Positions 29,783 to 39,694 of a DNA stretch of 64,000 bases are shown piece by piece; within the stretch, counting starts at the first letter, position 1; every line of letters begins with the position of its first letter. The translations under genes and the position numbers were made by a program. Below the pieces are notes generated by a model, which saw only the letters and a program-made list of their open reading frames with translations, did no database searches and was not told the origin of the DNA. This DNA is from Neobacillus pocheonensis (GTDB lineage: Bacteria; Bacillota; Bacilli; Bacillales; Cytobacillaceae). The stretch covers positions 1 through 64,000 of the forward strand of contig JAMQCR010000002.1 in NCBI GenBank assembly GCA_023702235.1. The letters are read 5' to 3'.

Positions 29783-29865
29783 AGGACACTTGAAAAAGAG
29801 TGTTTTATCTATAGGTATTTTTTTATATACTTAAATCTTAAAGTTATGGGGATTAGGGGACAGCT

Positions 29866-30292
29866 ATGAGCAAAATAACATTTTCAGATAGAGAAGTAAA
29901 AATACTTCAAAAAAATTCACATGTACAACGTGTCAGTAATTTAGCTATTACATATTCAGATGATTTTAAAAATAAATTTATGGATGAATATTTATCAGGT
30001 AAAATCCCAAGGCAAATCTTCGAGGAGAATGGCTTTGATGTGGACATTTTGGGCATTAAAGCGGATTGAACAATCTGCATATAGGTGGAAAAAAGCTTTT
30101 GAAAATGATGGGCTAATTGGACTTTCAGACACAAGGAGAACAGCTTCCGGCAGGCCATTAAAACGAGAACTTTCTCAAGCAGAAATTATAGAGAGGCAGG
30201 AAGCGAAAATTAAGCTGCTAGAAGGACAGGTAGAACTGTTAAAAAAGCTAGAAACGACAGAAAGGAGGCTGCTAAACGCCGGTAACTTTTAA
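29866..30292 (+). pseudogene. IS3-family OrfA (frameshifted)
   Basis: MSKITFSDREVKILQKNSHV up to GFDVDIL in one frame, then KRIEQSAYRWKKAFENDGLI and a C-terminal zipper (AKIKLLEGQVELLKKLE) in another. A one-base shift near 30055 splits them. It resembles the intact OrfA at 50730-51161. Confidence 0.75.
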
Positions 30293-30336
30293 AAGCAGCT
30301 GAAAGCCGATTAGAAAGGGAACAAAAGGACTTAGAA

Positions 30337-31068
<732 letters not shown>

Positions 31069-31201
31069 CTTCTTAACTCTTTTTTTCATATGTCCTTGAC
31101 AAGGGTGCCAGTTTAATTCTCCACTTCTTTTGTATTTAGCGAACTACCTCTTCTTTTTCAGTAGCCAAAATTCTTATGAATAGTGGGGTTTTTGTCTCCT
31201 G

Positions 31202-31228
31202 AATAGACACCGAAGGTGTCTATTTTTA
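31202..31228 (+). terminator. Intrinsic terminator
   Basis: AATAGACACC and GGTGTCTATT form a tight stem over GAA, followed by TTTTAT, downstream of the IS3 remnant. Confidence 0.75.
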
Positions 31229-31462
31229 TATTAAATGGTTTTATATGTTTAGTGAGAATATTATCTATAATATATTATCATGAGTTTCTTTTAACGACGA
31301 CAGTATATTGTTATAGAATTAGCCCGTAAAACCACGTGGGCTTGCCCCGTGGATGTAAGGGCTTCGCTCAAGGGTATCCTTTAGGGTACCCTATTTGAGC
31401 GACTTTCTAATTCTCAATTTTATAACTTGAGAACATATATTCCTATATGTTAAAATATACAC

Positions 31463-31891
31463 ATGAAAACAAATAGAATAAACTCCGAAAATTATAATAC
31501 TTTAAACCATTGTAAATTTTTAATTCAATATCATATCATTTGGTGCCCTAAGTTTAGATTTAGTGTTTTAGGTGAAAATGTAGAATCGGTATTAAAAGAA
31601 GTATTATATACTATCGGAGAAAAATACGAATTTGAAATTAAAGAACTGGAAGTCATGCCAGATCATATCCATATGTTTGTTTCTACAAAACCGACGGTAG
31701 CACCTACAGATGTCATTCGGACATTTAAAAGTATTTCAGCGATTGAGGTATTTAAAAGGTTGCCAAGGTTAAAACGGTTCTATTCTCGTTGTGGTTCTTT
31801 ATGGAGTAAAGGATATTTCGTAAGCAGCGTTGGAAAAGTTAGTAAAGAAACTGTCAAAAGATACATACAAGAACAAAAGAGTAAAAGTTAA
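31463..31891 (+). CDS. tnpA: IS200/IS605 TnpA, Y1 single-strand transposase
   Basis: 142 residues. The HUH metal motif is PDHIHMFV and the nucleophile tyrosine lies in VKRYIQEQ. The start LIQYHIIWCPKFR is typical of the family. It acts as a dimer on hairpin ends of single-stranded DNA. TnpB follows 19 bases downstream. Confidence 0.92.
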   Translation: MKTNRINSENYNTLNHCKFLIQYHIIWCPKFRFSVLGENVESVLKEVLYTIGEKYEFEIKELEVMPDHIHMFVSTKPTVAPTDVIRTFKSISAIEVFKRLPRLKRFYSRCGSLWSKGYFVSSVGKVSKETVKRYIQEQKSKS

Positions 31892-31910
31892 ACAGAGAGG
31901 AGTATGATAC

Positions 31911-33626
31911 GTGAGTGGTTTGAAGGAAAAAAACAAAAAAACACGTAAAAAAAAAGAACAATCTAATTTCAAAAAAACATTAAACACCATTCGTAAATAT
32001 CATACTCCTCTAAATGTCATAGAAATTGAAATAAAAATTCTCCCTTCACAACATTATAAAATGATGCGAATTGGAGAACATTTACGGATTATCCGGAACA
32101 CTGTAGTTGGTGTGCTCTTTAAAAACTATAAACAGATGGTTAGAACGAAAAAATATAGAGCCTTGATGAAACAATACCGTTTGGTAACTGAGAAGATGTC
32201 CAAACAAAATGCAGATATCAAATTATTAGATAATGAACTTGATAGTTTAAAAGAAAAGCTCGAAGAGCTTCGTGAAAAATATAATGTGACTTTTGATTTT
32301 GCCAGGAATTTAGGTGCAGAAATGCGAGAAAGAAAATTTAGCCTGCCGGATGCAGTAACAGTTTTATCCGTTTGTGAAATGGCTTGGAAATCTATCGAAA
32401 AGATTCTATTTTCTGATGGAGAAAACCCTTATTTTTATAAACGAAATGATTTTGTTACTTTTCAAGGTAAACAGGCTGAACGCTGTATTATTTTGAAAAA
32501 AAATAAAAAAAACAGTGAATTATTCGTTTCTCATAACGGTATGAATTTTTCCTTGATAATTAAGAAAACTGACCTTTTCATTCAAGAATCTTTATCCCGC
32601 TTTGTTCATTACATGGAAGACAGTGTTGAGATAGACAAAGAAAATGTGGAGAGACATTTGTCAGGAAAATCTATTCTACCTACTTATCGTATTCGTAACA
32701 ACCGGATTGTACGAAAAGAAATCAGAGGAAAAATAAGATACTTTCTTCAGATTGTTTCCGAAGGAAACCCAGTTGTAAAACGAAAGAAAGATGGTTCTTT
32801 TCGCCATACCTTCGGTACAGGCAGAATTGGTGGGGACATCGGAACACAATCAATTGCCATTTTTTCAATAGGCAAAGTATTGCTTAAAAACCTAGCTGAA
32901 CGTTCTAATTCAAGTTTTAAATTAGAACGGGAAATTACGAATATCCAAAGATATATAGACCGTTCTAGAAGAACAATGAACCCCAAAAATTACAATGCTG
33001 ATGGAACGATTAAAAAAGGTAAAAAAACATGGGGTTTTTCGAATCGGTATTTAAACGCACAAAGAAAATTACGGAACTTACAAAGAAAAGCAGCTGAAAG
33101 TCGCAAATATGCCCATAATGAAGACATAAACTATTTTCGAACATTAGGTGACGAACTTATAATTGAATCCATGAATATTAGAGCTTTGCAAAAGAAAGCA
33201 AAAGTAGCCACAAAAAGTTACAAAACAGGCAAATGGAACAAAAGAAAACGTTTTGGTAAAAGCATTTTAAACCGTAGTCCTGGATATTTTATCGAACAAG
33301 TAAAATATCGTTTTAGATTGACAGGTGGAACAGTAAAGGAAGTTAATACTTGGACATTTAAAGCCTCTCAATATGATCATGTTTTAGATACGGAAAATAA
33401 AAAGCAATTATCCAAACGATGGCATACTTTGCCTTGCGGAACGAAAATTCAACGTGATCTATACTCAGCATTTTTACTGTATTGTTCGGAAAAAGATTTG
33501 CAAAAACCAAATAATGAAATGTGTCATAATACATTTGAAAAATTTTATCAATTTCACGAATTATGCATTAAAGAAATAAAAAACAACCGGATGGTTGTTC
33601 TAAATAGTGGGATTAAAATTTCTTAA
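31911..33626 (+). CDS. tnpB: TnpB RNA-guided nuclease, large variant lacking a normal zinc ribbon
   Basis: 571 residues, longer than the usual 370-450. RuvC motifs are in place: the first aspartate in GGDIGTQSIAI, the glutamate in LIIESMNI and the last aspartate in IQRDLYSAFLLY. The zinc-finger region between the last two, normally with four cysteines, reads ASQYDHVLDTENKKQLSKRW and then LPCGTK, leaving one cysteine. An extended N-terminal half contains a coiled-coil (IKLLDNELDSLKEKLEELRE). TnpB proteins cut DNA with a guide RNA from the element's right end and favour element retention. The start is GTG/ATG at 31911 after GAGAGGAG. Confidence 0.88.
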   Translation: MSGLKEKNKKTRKKKEQSNFKKTLNTIRKYHTPLNVIEIEIKILPSQHYKMMRIGEHLRIIRNTVVGVLFKNYKQMVRTKKYRALMKQYRLVTEKMSKQNADIKLLDNELDSLKEKLEELREKYNVTFDFARNLGAEMRERKFSLPDAVTVLSVCEMAWKSIEKILFSDGENPYFYKRNDFVTFQGKQAERCIILKKNKKNSELFVSHNGMNFSLIIKKTDLFIQESLSRFVHYMEDSVEIDKENVERHLSGKSILPTYRIRNNRIVRKEIRGKIRYFLQIVSEGNPVVKRKKDGSFRHTFGTGRIGGDIGTQSIAIFSIGKVLLKNLAERSNSSFKLEREITNIQRYIDRSRRTMNPKNYNADGTIKKGKKTWGFSNRYLNAQRKLRNLQRKAAESRKYAHNEDINYFRTLGDELIIESMNIRALQKKAKVATKSYKTGKWNKRKRFGKSILNRSPGYFIEQVKYRFRLTGGTVKEVNTWTFKASQYDHVLDTENKKQLSKRWHTLPCGTKIQRDLYSAFLLYCSEKDLQKPNNEMCHNTFEKFYQFHELCIKEIKNNRMVVLNSGIKIS

Positions 33627-33829
33627 TCCATTACTTTCAAAATACATTTCAGGGGTTTGACTTAGCCTCCGTTTCCAACTGGAAAGAAAGCAAACGCTAA
33701 TGTGGTCATCAGATTGCTTGTTTGTTGGTTTTCACCCCTATAGCTAGTGCGTAATGCCGATGGAAGGTTACCTTCATGTACGCTTACGAGAAACTATATG
33801 TGGAGACCCCACGCGGGCTTGCCCCGTGG
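33500..33829 (+). ncRNA. Probable omega (reRNA) guide scaffold at the element's right end
   Basis: In known TnpB systems the guide RNA covers the end of tnpB and the right end, with the guide just outside the element. Here 33630-33830 is non-coding and hairpin-rich, ending with the CCACGCGGGCTTGCCCCGTG hairpin. Boundaries are inferred by position, not from a sequence match. Confidence 0.4.
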
Positions 33830-33935
33830 AGTGAGTCAGTTTATTGCCTTTTTATCACCACATTTAAGTGTTTATTACCACTTTATTGCTACTTTTAATA
33901 CGACATCAATTATTTATTACCTAAAAATTAAAAAA

Positions 33936-33983
33936 TCCCCTGTCAAAAAACACCAGCGACTCAACCCTACTGATGTTTTTTTG
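33936..33983 (-). terminator. Intrinsic terminator of the esterase operon
   Basis: On the minus strand ACATCAG pairs with CTGGTGT (with G-T pairs), flanked by A/T-rich arms and followed by TTTTTTG, directly after the esterase stop at 33992. Confidence 0.75.
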
Positions 33984-33991
33984 ACATTTTA

Positions 33992-34729
33992 TTAAAGTAA
34001 TTTTCCTAAATAATACGGCATTTGGCATCGCCACCAAACCCAATCATGCGAAACATCTTCGCCCCACTCATCAAACCATGCTGGAATTTGTTTTTCTTCA
34101 AAGGCTTCTTTTAATGTAAAGTATGAAGGCAGCCCATCCTGTTCCCAATCACCCAGCCCGGTACAAATAATGATATCTGCTGAACGATATCGATCAATAA
34201 ACCAGCCGTCATTTTGATTCCATATGTAATCACTCGGTGAATTTTCGTATACAAGCGGATCATTTCCGAAATCCCCAAAAAAGAAACGCGCATCGTAAAC
34301 ACCGCTAAGTGCAACGGTTGTTTGGAAGACATCCGGATGTCTCAAGAAAAAGTTCAACGCATGATATGCCCCCATACTACACCCCGTTGTCATCATTGGA
34401 TCAAACCAACCTGTTTTATGTTTAATAAATGGAATAGCTTCTGAAATCACATAACGGTCATATGCTTCATGAGCTAATGCACGGTCATGCGCCGGTTTTG
34501 AGTCGTGCAGCCAACTTTCGCTATCTATACTAGCCAATGTAAAAAACTGAACTTTTCCGGATTCAATAAAGTCATGACACACATCAATCATTCCAAAATC
34601 ATAGTATTCAAAATGCGTCCCTCCAGATGAAGGAAAAACTACGATTGGCATGCCACTGTGTCCATATCTGTTCAACAGCATTTCACGTCCTAATTCGCCA
34701 CTCCAATGGTTTAACTGTTCTATATGCAT
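33992..34729 (-). CDS. Esterase family protein (alpha/beta hydrolase)
   Basis: 245 residues. The nucleophile elbow is GCSMGAYHA and the first strand region reads MPIVVFPSSGG. A late HDW (SHDWVWW) likely supplies the catalytic histidine. It belongs to the putative-esterase (esterase D-like) family. Its start overlaps the ATP-grasp gene stop by ten bases, and a terminator follows, so it is the last gene of a three-gene operon. No signal peptide. Substrate unknown. Confidence 0.82.
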   Translation of the reverse strand: MHIEQLNHWSGELGREMLLNRYGHSGMPIVVFPSSGGTHFEYYDFGMIDVCHDFIESGKVQFFTLASIDSESWLHDSKPAHDRALAHEAYDRYVISEAIPFIKHKTGWFDPMMTTGCSMGAYHALNFFLRHPDVFQTTVALSGVYDARFFFGDFGNDPLVYENSPSDYIWNQNDGWFIDRYRSADIIICTGLGDWEQDGLPSYFTLKEAFEEKQIPAWFDEWGEDVSHDWVWWRCQMPYYLGKLL

Positions 34730-35913
34730 AGAAAAATCTCCGATCCCTTTTTTCGTTCATGTACAAAACGGATAATGTCATCGACTTCTTCATGCGAATC
34801 TGCATTAATCGCATAAAATTGATTTCCTTGGAGTTCCGCAAACGCATCTGGCATGCGCTGTTCAAACTTCACACGGTCGCCAAATCGTTCATAAATAGCA
34901 TTCGTATCATGTTTATACTCATACGCATCACGCTGTGTTACACCGACACAAAACTGGTTTTCGGCATCGGACTCCTTAAATTCTCCTCCTGTCACAAGAG
35001 AAGCATACTGAGCAAATAAATCAAAGGAGTACGCGAAATTGTACATATCAATCGTGTAGCCGCCAGCCAAGCGGTTATTATATTCAAGTGCAACATAATC
35101 CCCATCTTCTAATTTAAAAAACTCAATATGGAAAAAGCGTTCTTTCATGCCAAAAGCTTTCACAATCGCCTTTCCATAAGTTTCGAGCTTTGGATCAATT
35201 TCTTTTTGAATCACATAAGCTAAATCCAACTGACTCTTAACGAGTTCCAGAGTTGGCACATTATATGTAAAGCTTGTTTGGAAAACAATGTTCCCTTTCT
35301 GATCCACTAAACCATCAAATGTACAAAGCACGCCTCCTTCGACATATGGTTCTAAGAAGTACACTTGTGCTTCTCCCCATTCTTCTTCAAAATGACGTAC
35401 AGCCTCTTCTGAACTTAATTTAAAGGTTGCAGCTGATCCAACTCCATTATCCGGTTTAGCGATAACTGGCAGTCCTAATTCATCAATGGCTTTAGATAAC
35501 TCCTTTTTAGTTTTAACGATTCTTCCTTCTACAACAGGCACATCTGCTTTTTTAAACAGCTTCTTCATTTCAGATTTATACTTAACTTTTTTCAAGTCAT
35601 TCGTTTTATTGCCGTACACGTTAAATTGCTCACGCAACTGAGCATCAAGTTCTAACCAGTATTCGTTATTGGATTCAATGCGGTCAATTGGACCATGTTT
35701 ATAAAATAAAAATGCAACAGCACGTTTCACTTCATCTACATCTTCTAAATTATTCACACGATAATATTCTGTTAAAGCGTTTTGTAATTCGGAACCTAAT
35801 TGGTCATATGGCTCTTCGCCAATTCCTAAAACATTGACACCTGCGTCTTTTAAACGATGAGCAAATGACTGAAAATTACCTGGATAATATGGTGATATCA
35901 AAATATAATTCAT
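34720..35913 (-). CDS. ATP-grasp ligase
   Basis: 397 residues. An N-terminal pre-ATP-grasp domain (MNYILISPYYPGNFQSFAHR), then an ATP-grasp core with LPVIAKPDNGVGSAATF, a YFLEPYVEGGVLCTFDG segment and metal/ATP ligands in HIEFFKLEDGDYVALEYNNR. Such enzymes join a carboxylate to an amine or thiol via an acyl phosphate. It lies between two esterase-fold genes. The substrate cannot be inferred. Confidence 0.85.
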   Translation of the reverse strand: MNYILISPYYPGNFQSFAHRLKDAGVNVLGIGEEPYDQLGSELQNALTEYYRVNNLEDVDEVKRAVAFLFYKHGPIDRIESNNEYWLELDAQLREQFNVYGNKTNDLKKVKYKSEMKKLFKKADVPVVEGRIVKTKKELSKAIDELGLPVIAKPDNGVGSAATFKLSSEEAVRHFEEEWGEAQVYFLEPYVEGGVLCTFDGLVDQKGNIVFQTSFTYNVPTLELVKSQLDLAYVIQKEIDPKLETYGKAIVKAFGMKERFFHIEFFKLEDGDYVALEYNNRLAGGYTIDMYNFAYSFDLFAQYASLVTGGEFKESDAENQFCVGVTQRDAYEYKHDTNAIYERFGDRVKFEQRMPDAFAELQGNQFYAINADSHEEVDDIIRFVHERKKGSEIFLCI

Positions 35914-36068
35914 AAAAAAGCTCCTTTCCCGGAATCAAAAAATTCATTATATTCACAACTAAGGTACAATTATTTCAATTTAAAATCAATCTAAACTTCC
36001 AAAAATATTCAAAAAAGTGATAGATTCCTCCATGATCTAATTCAGTCAAATATAATTATTCAGTTCAT

Positions 36069-36899
36069 TCAAGACCACTTCTCACTTAAGAAACGTAAAC
36101 ATTCTGGCAGGTGTTTTGCCCAAGCTTTTTCATCATGTTCTTCATCCGCAAAAATATTTAAACGAATGCTATCAATTGGAACAGAGCCTTTTATCAGTTG
36201 TTTATAATACTTAAGCGAGCAATCGATATATGCCTGCTTCATATTACCATACATCAATTGTCGATCGGCATCATCGCCCTCCTGAGTCCCAACTTGAATG
36301 TACACGCGTTGTTCAGGATCCAACTCTTCTCTAGCAATATAACTGTCAAAGGCTTTACTTGTAATCCAATTGGCTAAAGAAAAAATGCCTAAACCACCAA
36401 TATGATCTTTATATTCAATACCCATAAAAGCCGAAATATTTCCTCCAAGTGAACTGCCAATCATCGCTGTATGATATTTATCCGATTTAGTTCGGTAATG
36501 CTTATCGATAAACGGCTTCACGACTGTCATGACAAACTCAGCAAACTCCACGCCTCTTCCGCCTAGTTCAATATCTTCAGGAAGTGGGCTTTCAGTAATT
36601 TTCCAAGGCGTATATTCATTAATTCGATCTTGTTCAGCGTTATCTATCCCAACAACAATCATCTTCGGTAAATCGGGGTTTAGTTTAATTGCCGGAATAA
36701 CTTTCCATGAATACCCGCTATAAGCTTCACTACTGTAGAAAACATTTTGTCCATCATGCATATAGACAACTGGATAATTTTTAGCCTCATCTTTATCATA
36801 ATTTTTCGGCAATAAAACACGCACGCAACGTTTTTCATTTTTATAAGACATATGTAATTGATGTGTTTCTAGTTTTAAATAAAAATAGGATTGATTCAT
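36069..36899 (-). CDS. Alpha/beta-hydrolase esterase family protein
   Basis: 276 residues. The family pattern VVYMHDGQNVFY, the nucleophile elbow GSSLGGNIS and a C-terminal EEHDEKAWAKHLPE (likely acid and histidine) mark it as a PF00756-type esterase. It is the first gene of the operon, 155 bases upstream of the ATP-grasp gene. It differs clearly from the second esterase, so the two probably act on different bonds. Confidence 0.82.
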   Translation of the reverse strand: MNQSYFYLKLETHQLHMSYKNEKRCVRVLLPKNYDKDEAKNYPVVYMHDGQNVFYSSEAYSGYSWKVIPAIKLNPDLPKMIVVGIDNAEQDRINEYTPWKITESPLPEDIELGGRGVEFAEFVMTVVKPFIDKHYRTKSDKYHTAMIGSSLGGNISAFMGIEYKDHIGGLGIFSLANWITSKAFDSYIAREELDPEQRVYIQVGTQEGDDADRQLMYGNMKQAYIDCSLKYYKQLIKGSVPIDSIRLNIFADEEHDEKAWAKHLPECLRFLSEKWS

Positions 36900-36972
36900 T
36901 TTACCTTCCTCGCTCGTTTGATATTACATTAAATATACTGAATAAATCTCATGGTCACATTAAAAAGCATAA

Positions 36973-37006
36973 GAAAAACCGGGCAAACTGGCCGGTCCTT
37001 TTTTGT
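36973..37006. terminator. Bidirectional intrinsic terminator
   Basis: ACCGG and CCGGT pair over a nine-base loop with T-runs on both outer sides. It ends the small gene at 37007 and insulates the esterase operon. Confidence 0.75.
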
Positions 37007-37183
37007 TTAGAGAAAATCCGGTAGTTTGTGCTCATATCCGTGAACACTTTCATAATGCACAGGATACATTTGCCCTCCACATTGCTCACATGAAAATGTA
37101 GGCGGTACAGTCGGGTCTCCATTATCCATTAAATCAAAATTTCTAACCACATCAAGAGTTTCACATACAACTTTAAAACCCAT
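37007..37183 (-). CDS. Small zinc-binding-type protein
   Basis: 58 residues: MGFKVVCETLDVVRNFDLMD, then FSCEQCGGQMYPVHYESVHG. The CxxC pair and nearby histidines suggest a metal site. GAAAGG precedes the ATG and a terminator follows. Family not identified. Confidence 0.6.
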   Translation of the reverse strand: MGFKVVCETLDVVRNFDLMDNGDPTVPPTFSCEQCGGQMYPVHYESVHGYEHKLPDFL

Positions 37184-37229
37184 CTACCTTTCATGAGTAG
37201 ATTAGCTGGGTTTCTTCATTACTTCCGAT

Positions 37230-37442
37230 TTACTGTTTTTCTAAATAGCGATAAATTGTAGTGCGAGACACGCCACACTTTTCCGCAACATCTTTAATCG
37301 GTGTACCACTTTCAATTAAAGATTTCATCATTTCAATATCTTTTGATCCATACTTCTCCGGTCGCCCACCAAGACGCCCACGCGCTCTTGCAGCTACCCG
37401 TCCTGCAACAATTATTGGCGGCTTGATCTTCAACTCTTGCAC
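37230..37442 (-). pseudogene. Resolvase/invertase C-terminal remnant
   Basis: About 55 real residues: AAARARGRLGGRPEK-like linker and the helix-turn-helix VAEKCGVSRTTIYRYLEKQ of a serine recombinase. The catalytic domain is absent, and the N-terminal side runs into a REP/MITE-like repeat at 37425-37460. Confidence 0.65.
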
Positions 37443-37503
37443 CCGTTACTTGAATAAGAAAACAGGCTCACCATAACAATCCTATCCTCAACTTACACAC
37501 CCG

Positions 37504-38004
37504 TCACTTAACAAGCCTTTGTTCTAACTCATCCTTTTGGCGCAAGTGATGACGAAAATGCATACCAACCAAATCATACCATTCCCTTGCATTCAGCCAG
37601 CCGAACCCTCCATGCTCGACTTTATAATTTGGGGCTATATTATCCACTTTCGATTCCCATTGGCTAAACCTTAGAATTACTTGATCCATTCTGCTGATAA
37701 GATCGTCCTTGCTATCTGAATTATTAGGTGGAGTATTTAGTTCATCCGGTAATTTAATTTTAATTGGTGGAAACCCTCCGATCTTATATAAATGCTCACC
37801 AAACTCCGTTTTCCCAAGGGGTTGTTCATCATTTAAGGTGGCACATGTTTCCATATTATCTAGATACTCATGGGCAACAAGGATTAAATGGTCATACATT
37901 TGCCCAATAGACCAAACCGCTTCTTCAGATTTATATCTTAGCTGTTCCAAAGAGTAATTTTGAAGCTCGTTTTTGTAAGTATTAATCAGTTTAAGTTCGC
38001 TCAA
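37504..38004 (-). CDS. DinB family protein
   Basis: 166 residues of the DinB/YfiT four-helix fold. Metal-binding histidines are visible in QMYDHL and MHFRHHLRQ. Bacillus DinB proteins are metal-dependent enzymes of mostly unknown substrate, some thiol transferases (bacillithiol-linked). No operon partner. Frame intact. Confidence 0.85.
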   Translation of the reverse strand: MSELKLINTYKNELQNYSLEQLRYKSEEAVWSIGQMYDHLILVAHEYLDNMETCATLNDEQPLGKTEFGEHLYKIGGFPPIKIKLPDELNTPPNNSDSKDDLISRMDQVILRFSQWESKVDNIAPNYKVEHGGFGWLNAREWYDLVGMHFRHHLRQKDELEQRLVK

Positions 38005-38102
38005 TTTAATTCCTCCTTTGTATTAATTAACTCAAATCTAATACTCTTACATTTTTTATATGTAACTAATTATTCAATATTCGATTACAAATACCTTCTT
38101 CA

Positions 38103-38183
38103 ACAAAACTGCTTCCGTTAGCACAATAAAAAACGGGACCGCCGCAGGCGAATCCCATTCTTCAATATAAACATACCGTTAGC
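38103..38183. repeat. REP/MITE-like repeat copy
   Basis: Begins ACTGCTTCCGTTAGCACAAT and ends ACCGTTAGCTGAAG, with a GGGACCGCCGCAGGCGAATCCC hairpin-like middle. Same architecture as the copies at 41916, 42541, 44780 and 45003. Confidence 0.6.
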
Positions 38184-38431
38184 TGAAGAAGTAAACCTAA
38201 TAATTGGTTCTTTGCAAGATTAATTAATCGGTTTTCAATTGATAAGTCTCCAATTATTCCAAGTGGGTTAGGGATTTTCTTGAAGTCTTCTTCACGGATT
38301 TCTTCGTAATCCCCAATTTCTAAATTACTATTCCCGACACTTTTAAAGAACTTACCCATAAATTTTATTGCATATTCTATATTGCCTAACACGGTAGTAT
38401 TCATTATTTGTTCAGAGTAATTACCAACCAA
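38162..38431 (-). pseudogene. Hypothetical protein, probably a C-terminal fragment
   Basis: The frame is open from about 38555 without a start codon; 38431 is a TTG. It reads as the tail of a longer protein (FAFIANSGLASILNSRWK, GDYEEIREEDFKKIPNPLG). Family unknown. The 3' end overlaps the neighbouring repeat. Confidence 0.4.
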
Positions 38432-38592
38432 CTTCCAACGGGAATTAAGTATTGAAGCAAGACCAGAGTTAGCAATAAATGCAAAATATTTATGCTTTAT
38501 TTGTTCGTATATATTTGTTATGCTTAATGATTCATTGGTAAACGTGTTAAGATCGGCTAACTATTGATATGGCTAATCCCATAATGGTGTAC

Positions 38593-39352
38593 TTACCCTA
38601 ACTGGCGTTTAAATGCTTTACTGGCGAAGAAGTAAGCGATGACCATGATGCTGACGCACCAGGCAAGCGCGATCCAGATATCGTTGCCAACAGACCCTTC
38701 ATACAAGAGGGCACGAATCGCATTCACGATTGAAGTCACGGGCTGGTTCTCAGCGAACGCACGGACAATTTTAGGCATGGTTTCGGTGGGGACAAAGGCC
38801 GAACTGATAAGCGGCAGGAAAATCAGCGGGTACGAGTAGGCTGTTGCCCCTTCCATAGACCCCGCTGTCAATCCGGGAATGACCGCCAGCCATGTCAGCG
38901 CCACCGTAAACAGCCCGAGTATCCCAGCTACCGCGAGCCAAACCAGGATATCAGCGCTGGAACGGAAGCCCATCAAGAGCGCGACGATGATAACCACCAC
39001 GACAGTAAGCGCATTGGAAACAAGCGAGGTCTCCCAGTAACTTGGCGATCATCATCAGGTTTTCCCGCCCGGTGAGCATGCCGTCTAAAGCTGCGAACTG
39101 TCCTGTCAGGCTGATGCTCTGGCGAACATGATCCGGTTGACGCTGGACGTCAAAGCCGCAAATACCTACTTCGCCGCCATCGGGCTTCATCAGCGTCGAG
39201 AGGATGTTGACCATCGTCGTCTTGCCCGCCCCATTTGAGCCCAGCAGTGCGAAAATTTCGCCACGCCGCACTTCAAAATCCACCCCCTTTAAGACTTCCT
39301 TGTCTTTAAAGGATTTTTTTAACCCTTATACAGAAATCGCTGCATTGCTCAT
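38593..39352 (-). pseudogene. Collapsed DrrA/DrrB-type ABC exporter
   Basis: Two genes fused by deletion. The ATPase part has a Walker A (LLGSNGAGKTT) and stops soon after GRENLMMIAKLLG; it then continues into the second half of an ABC-2 permease (LVSNALTVVV through GFRSSADILVW to KAFKRQLG). The ABC signature, Walker B and half of the permease are gone. A TAA interrupts codon 9 after ATG 39352. GC content is visibly higher than its surroundings, so it was acquired from a GC-richer donor before decay. Confidence 0.8.
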
Positions 39353-39418
39353 ACTTTTTTCCTCCTTATAAAAAGCGCAGCAAGGCGCTAGATTGCCTAT
39401 ATTTTTCTACTCAGTCTG

Positions 39419-39437
39419 ACTGATATTCTGTATTACT
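39419..39437. promoter_or_regulatory. Candidate PadR operator before the ABC remnant
   Basis: ACTGATATTCTGTATTACT differs by one base from ACTGATATTCAGTATTACT at 40444-40462 upstream of the padR gene. Confidence 0.5.
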
Positions 39438-39533
39438 TACTACTGGGTTAAAAAAATAACTGAATAGTGAAGGTGACACATTACATTTGTAACCAGCTAT
39501 TCAGTAGGAATTATCTATTGAATTTACTTTTTT

Positions 39534-39690
39534 CCCAATCGCTTCATGATACTCTGATTCAAATCTTCACGATACTGTCGACATAGATTTTAGCGTTTGC
39601 CACTAGTTCATCGGCAAAGGAAGCCAAGTCGTCCCCAGTGACGGTTTGCGTCGTTAGTGTCGATGCTAGGCGAAAATCCACTAGGATTTC
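39534..39690 (-). pseudogene. DUF1048 remnant
   Basis: TVTGDDLASFADELVANAKI in one frame and QYREDLNQSIMKRLGKK in the next. This is the C-terminal half of a second DUF1048 protein, directly after the intact one. Confidence 0.6.
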
Positions 39691-39694
39691 TCCG

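Larger units (their letters stand above)
31320..33840 (+). mobile_element. IS200/IS605-family element with tnpA and tnpB
   Basis: Both reading frames are intact and on the same strand. Imperfect hairpins with the shared core GGGCTTGCCCCGTGG lie at the left (31332-31352) and right (33809-33829) in the same orientation, as needed for TnpA single-strand recognition. A further hairpin GGGTATCC/GGGTACCC lies at 31370-31392. Exact cleavage sites are not determined. The element appears able to move. Confidence 0.8.
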
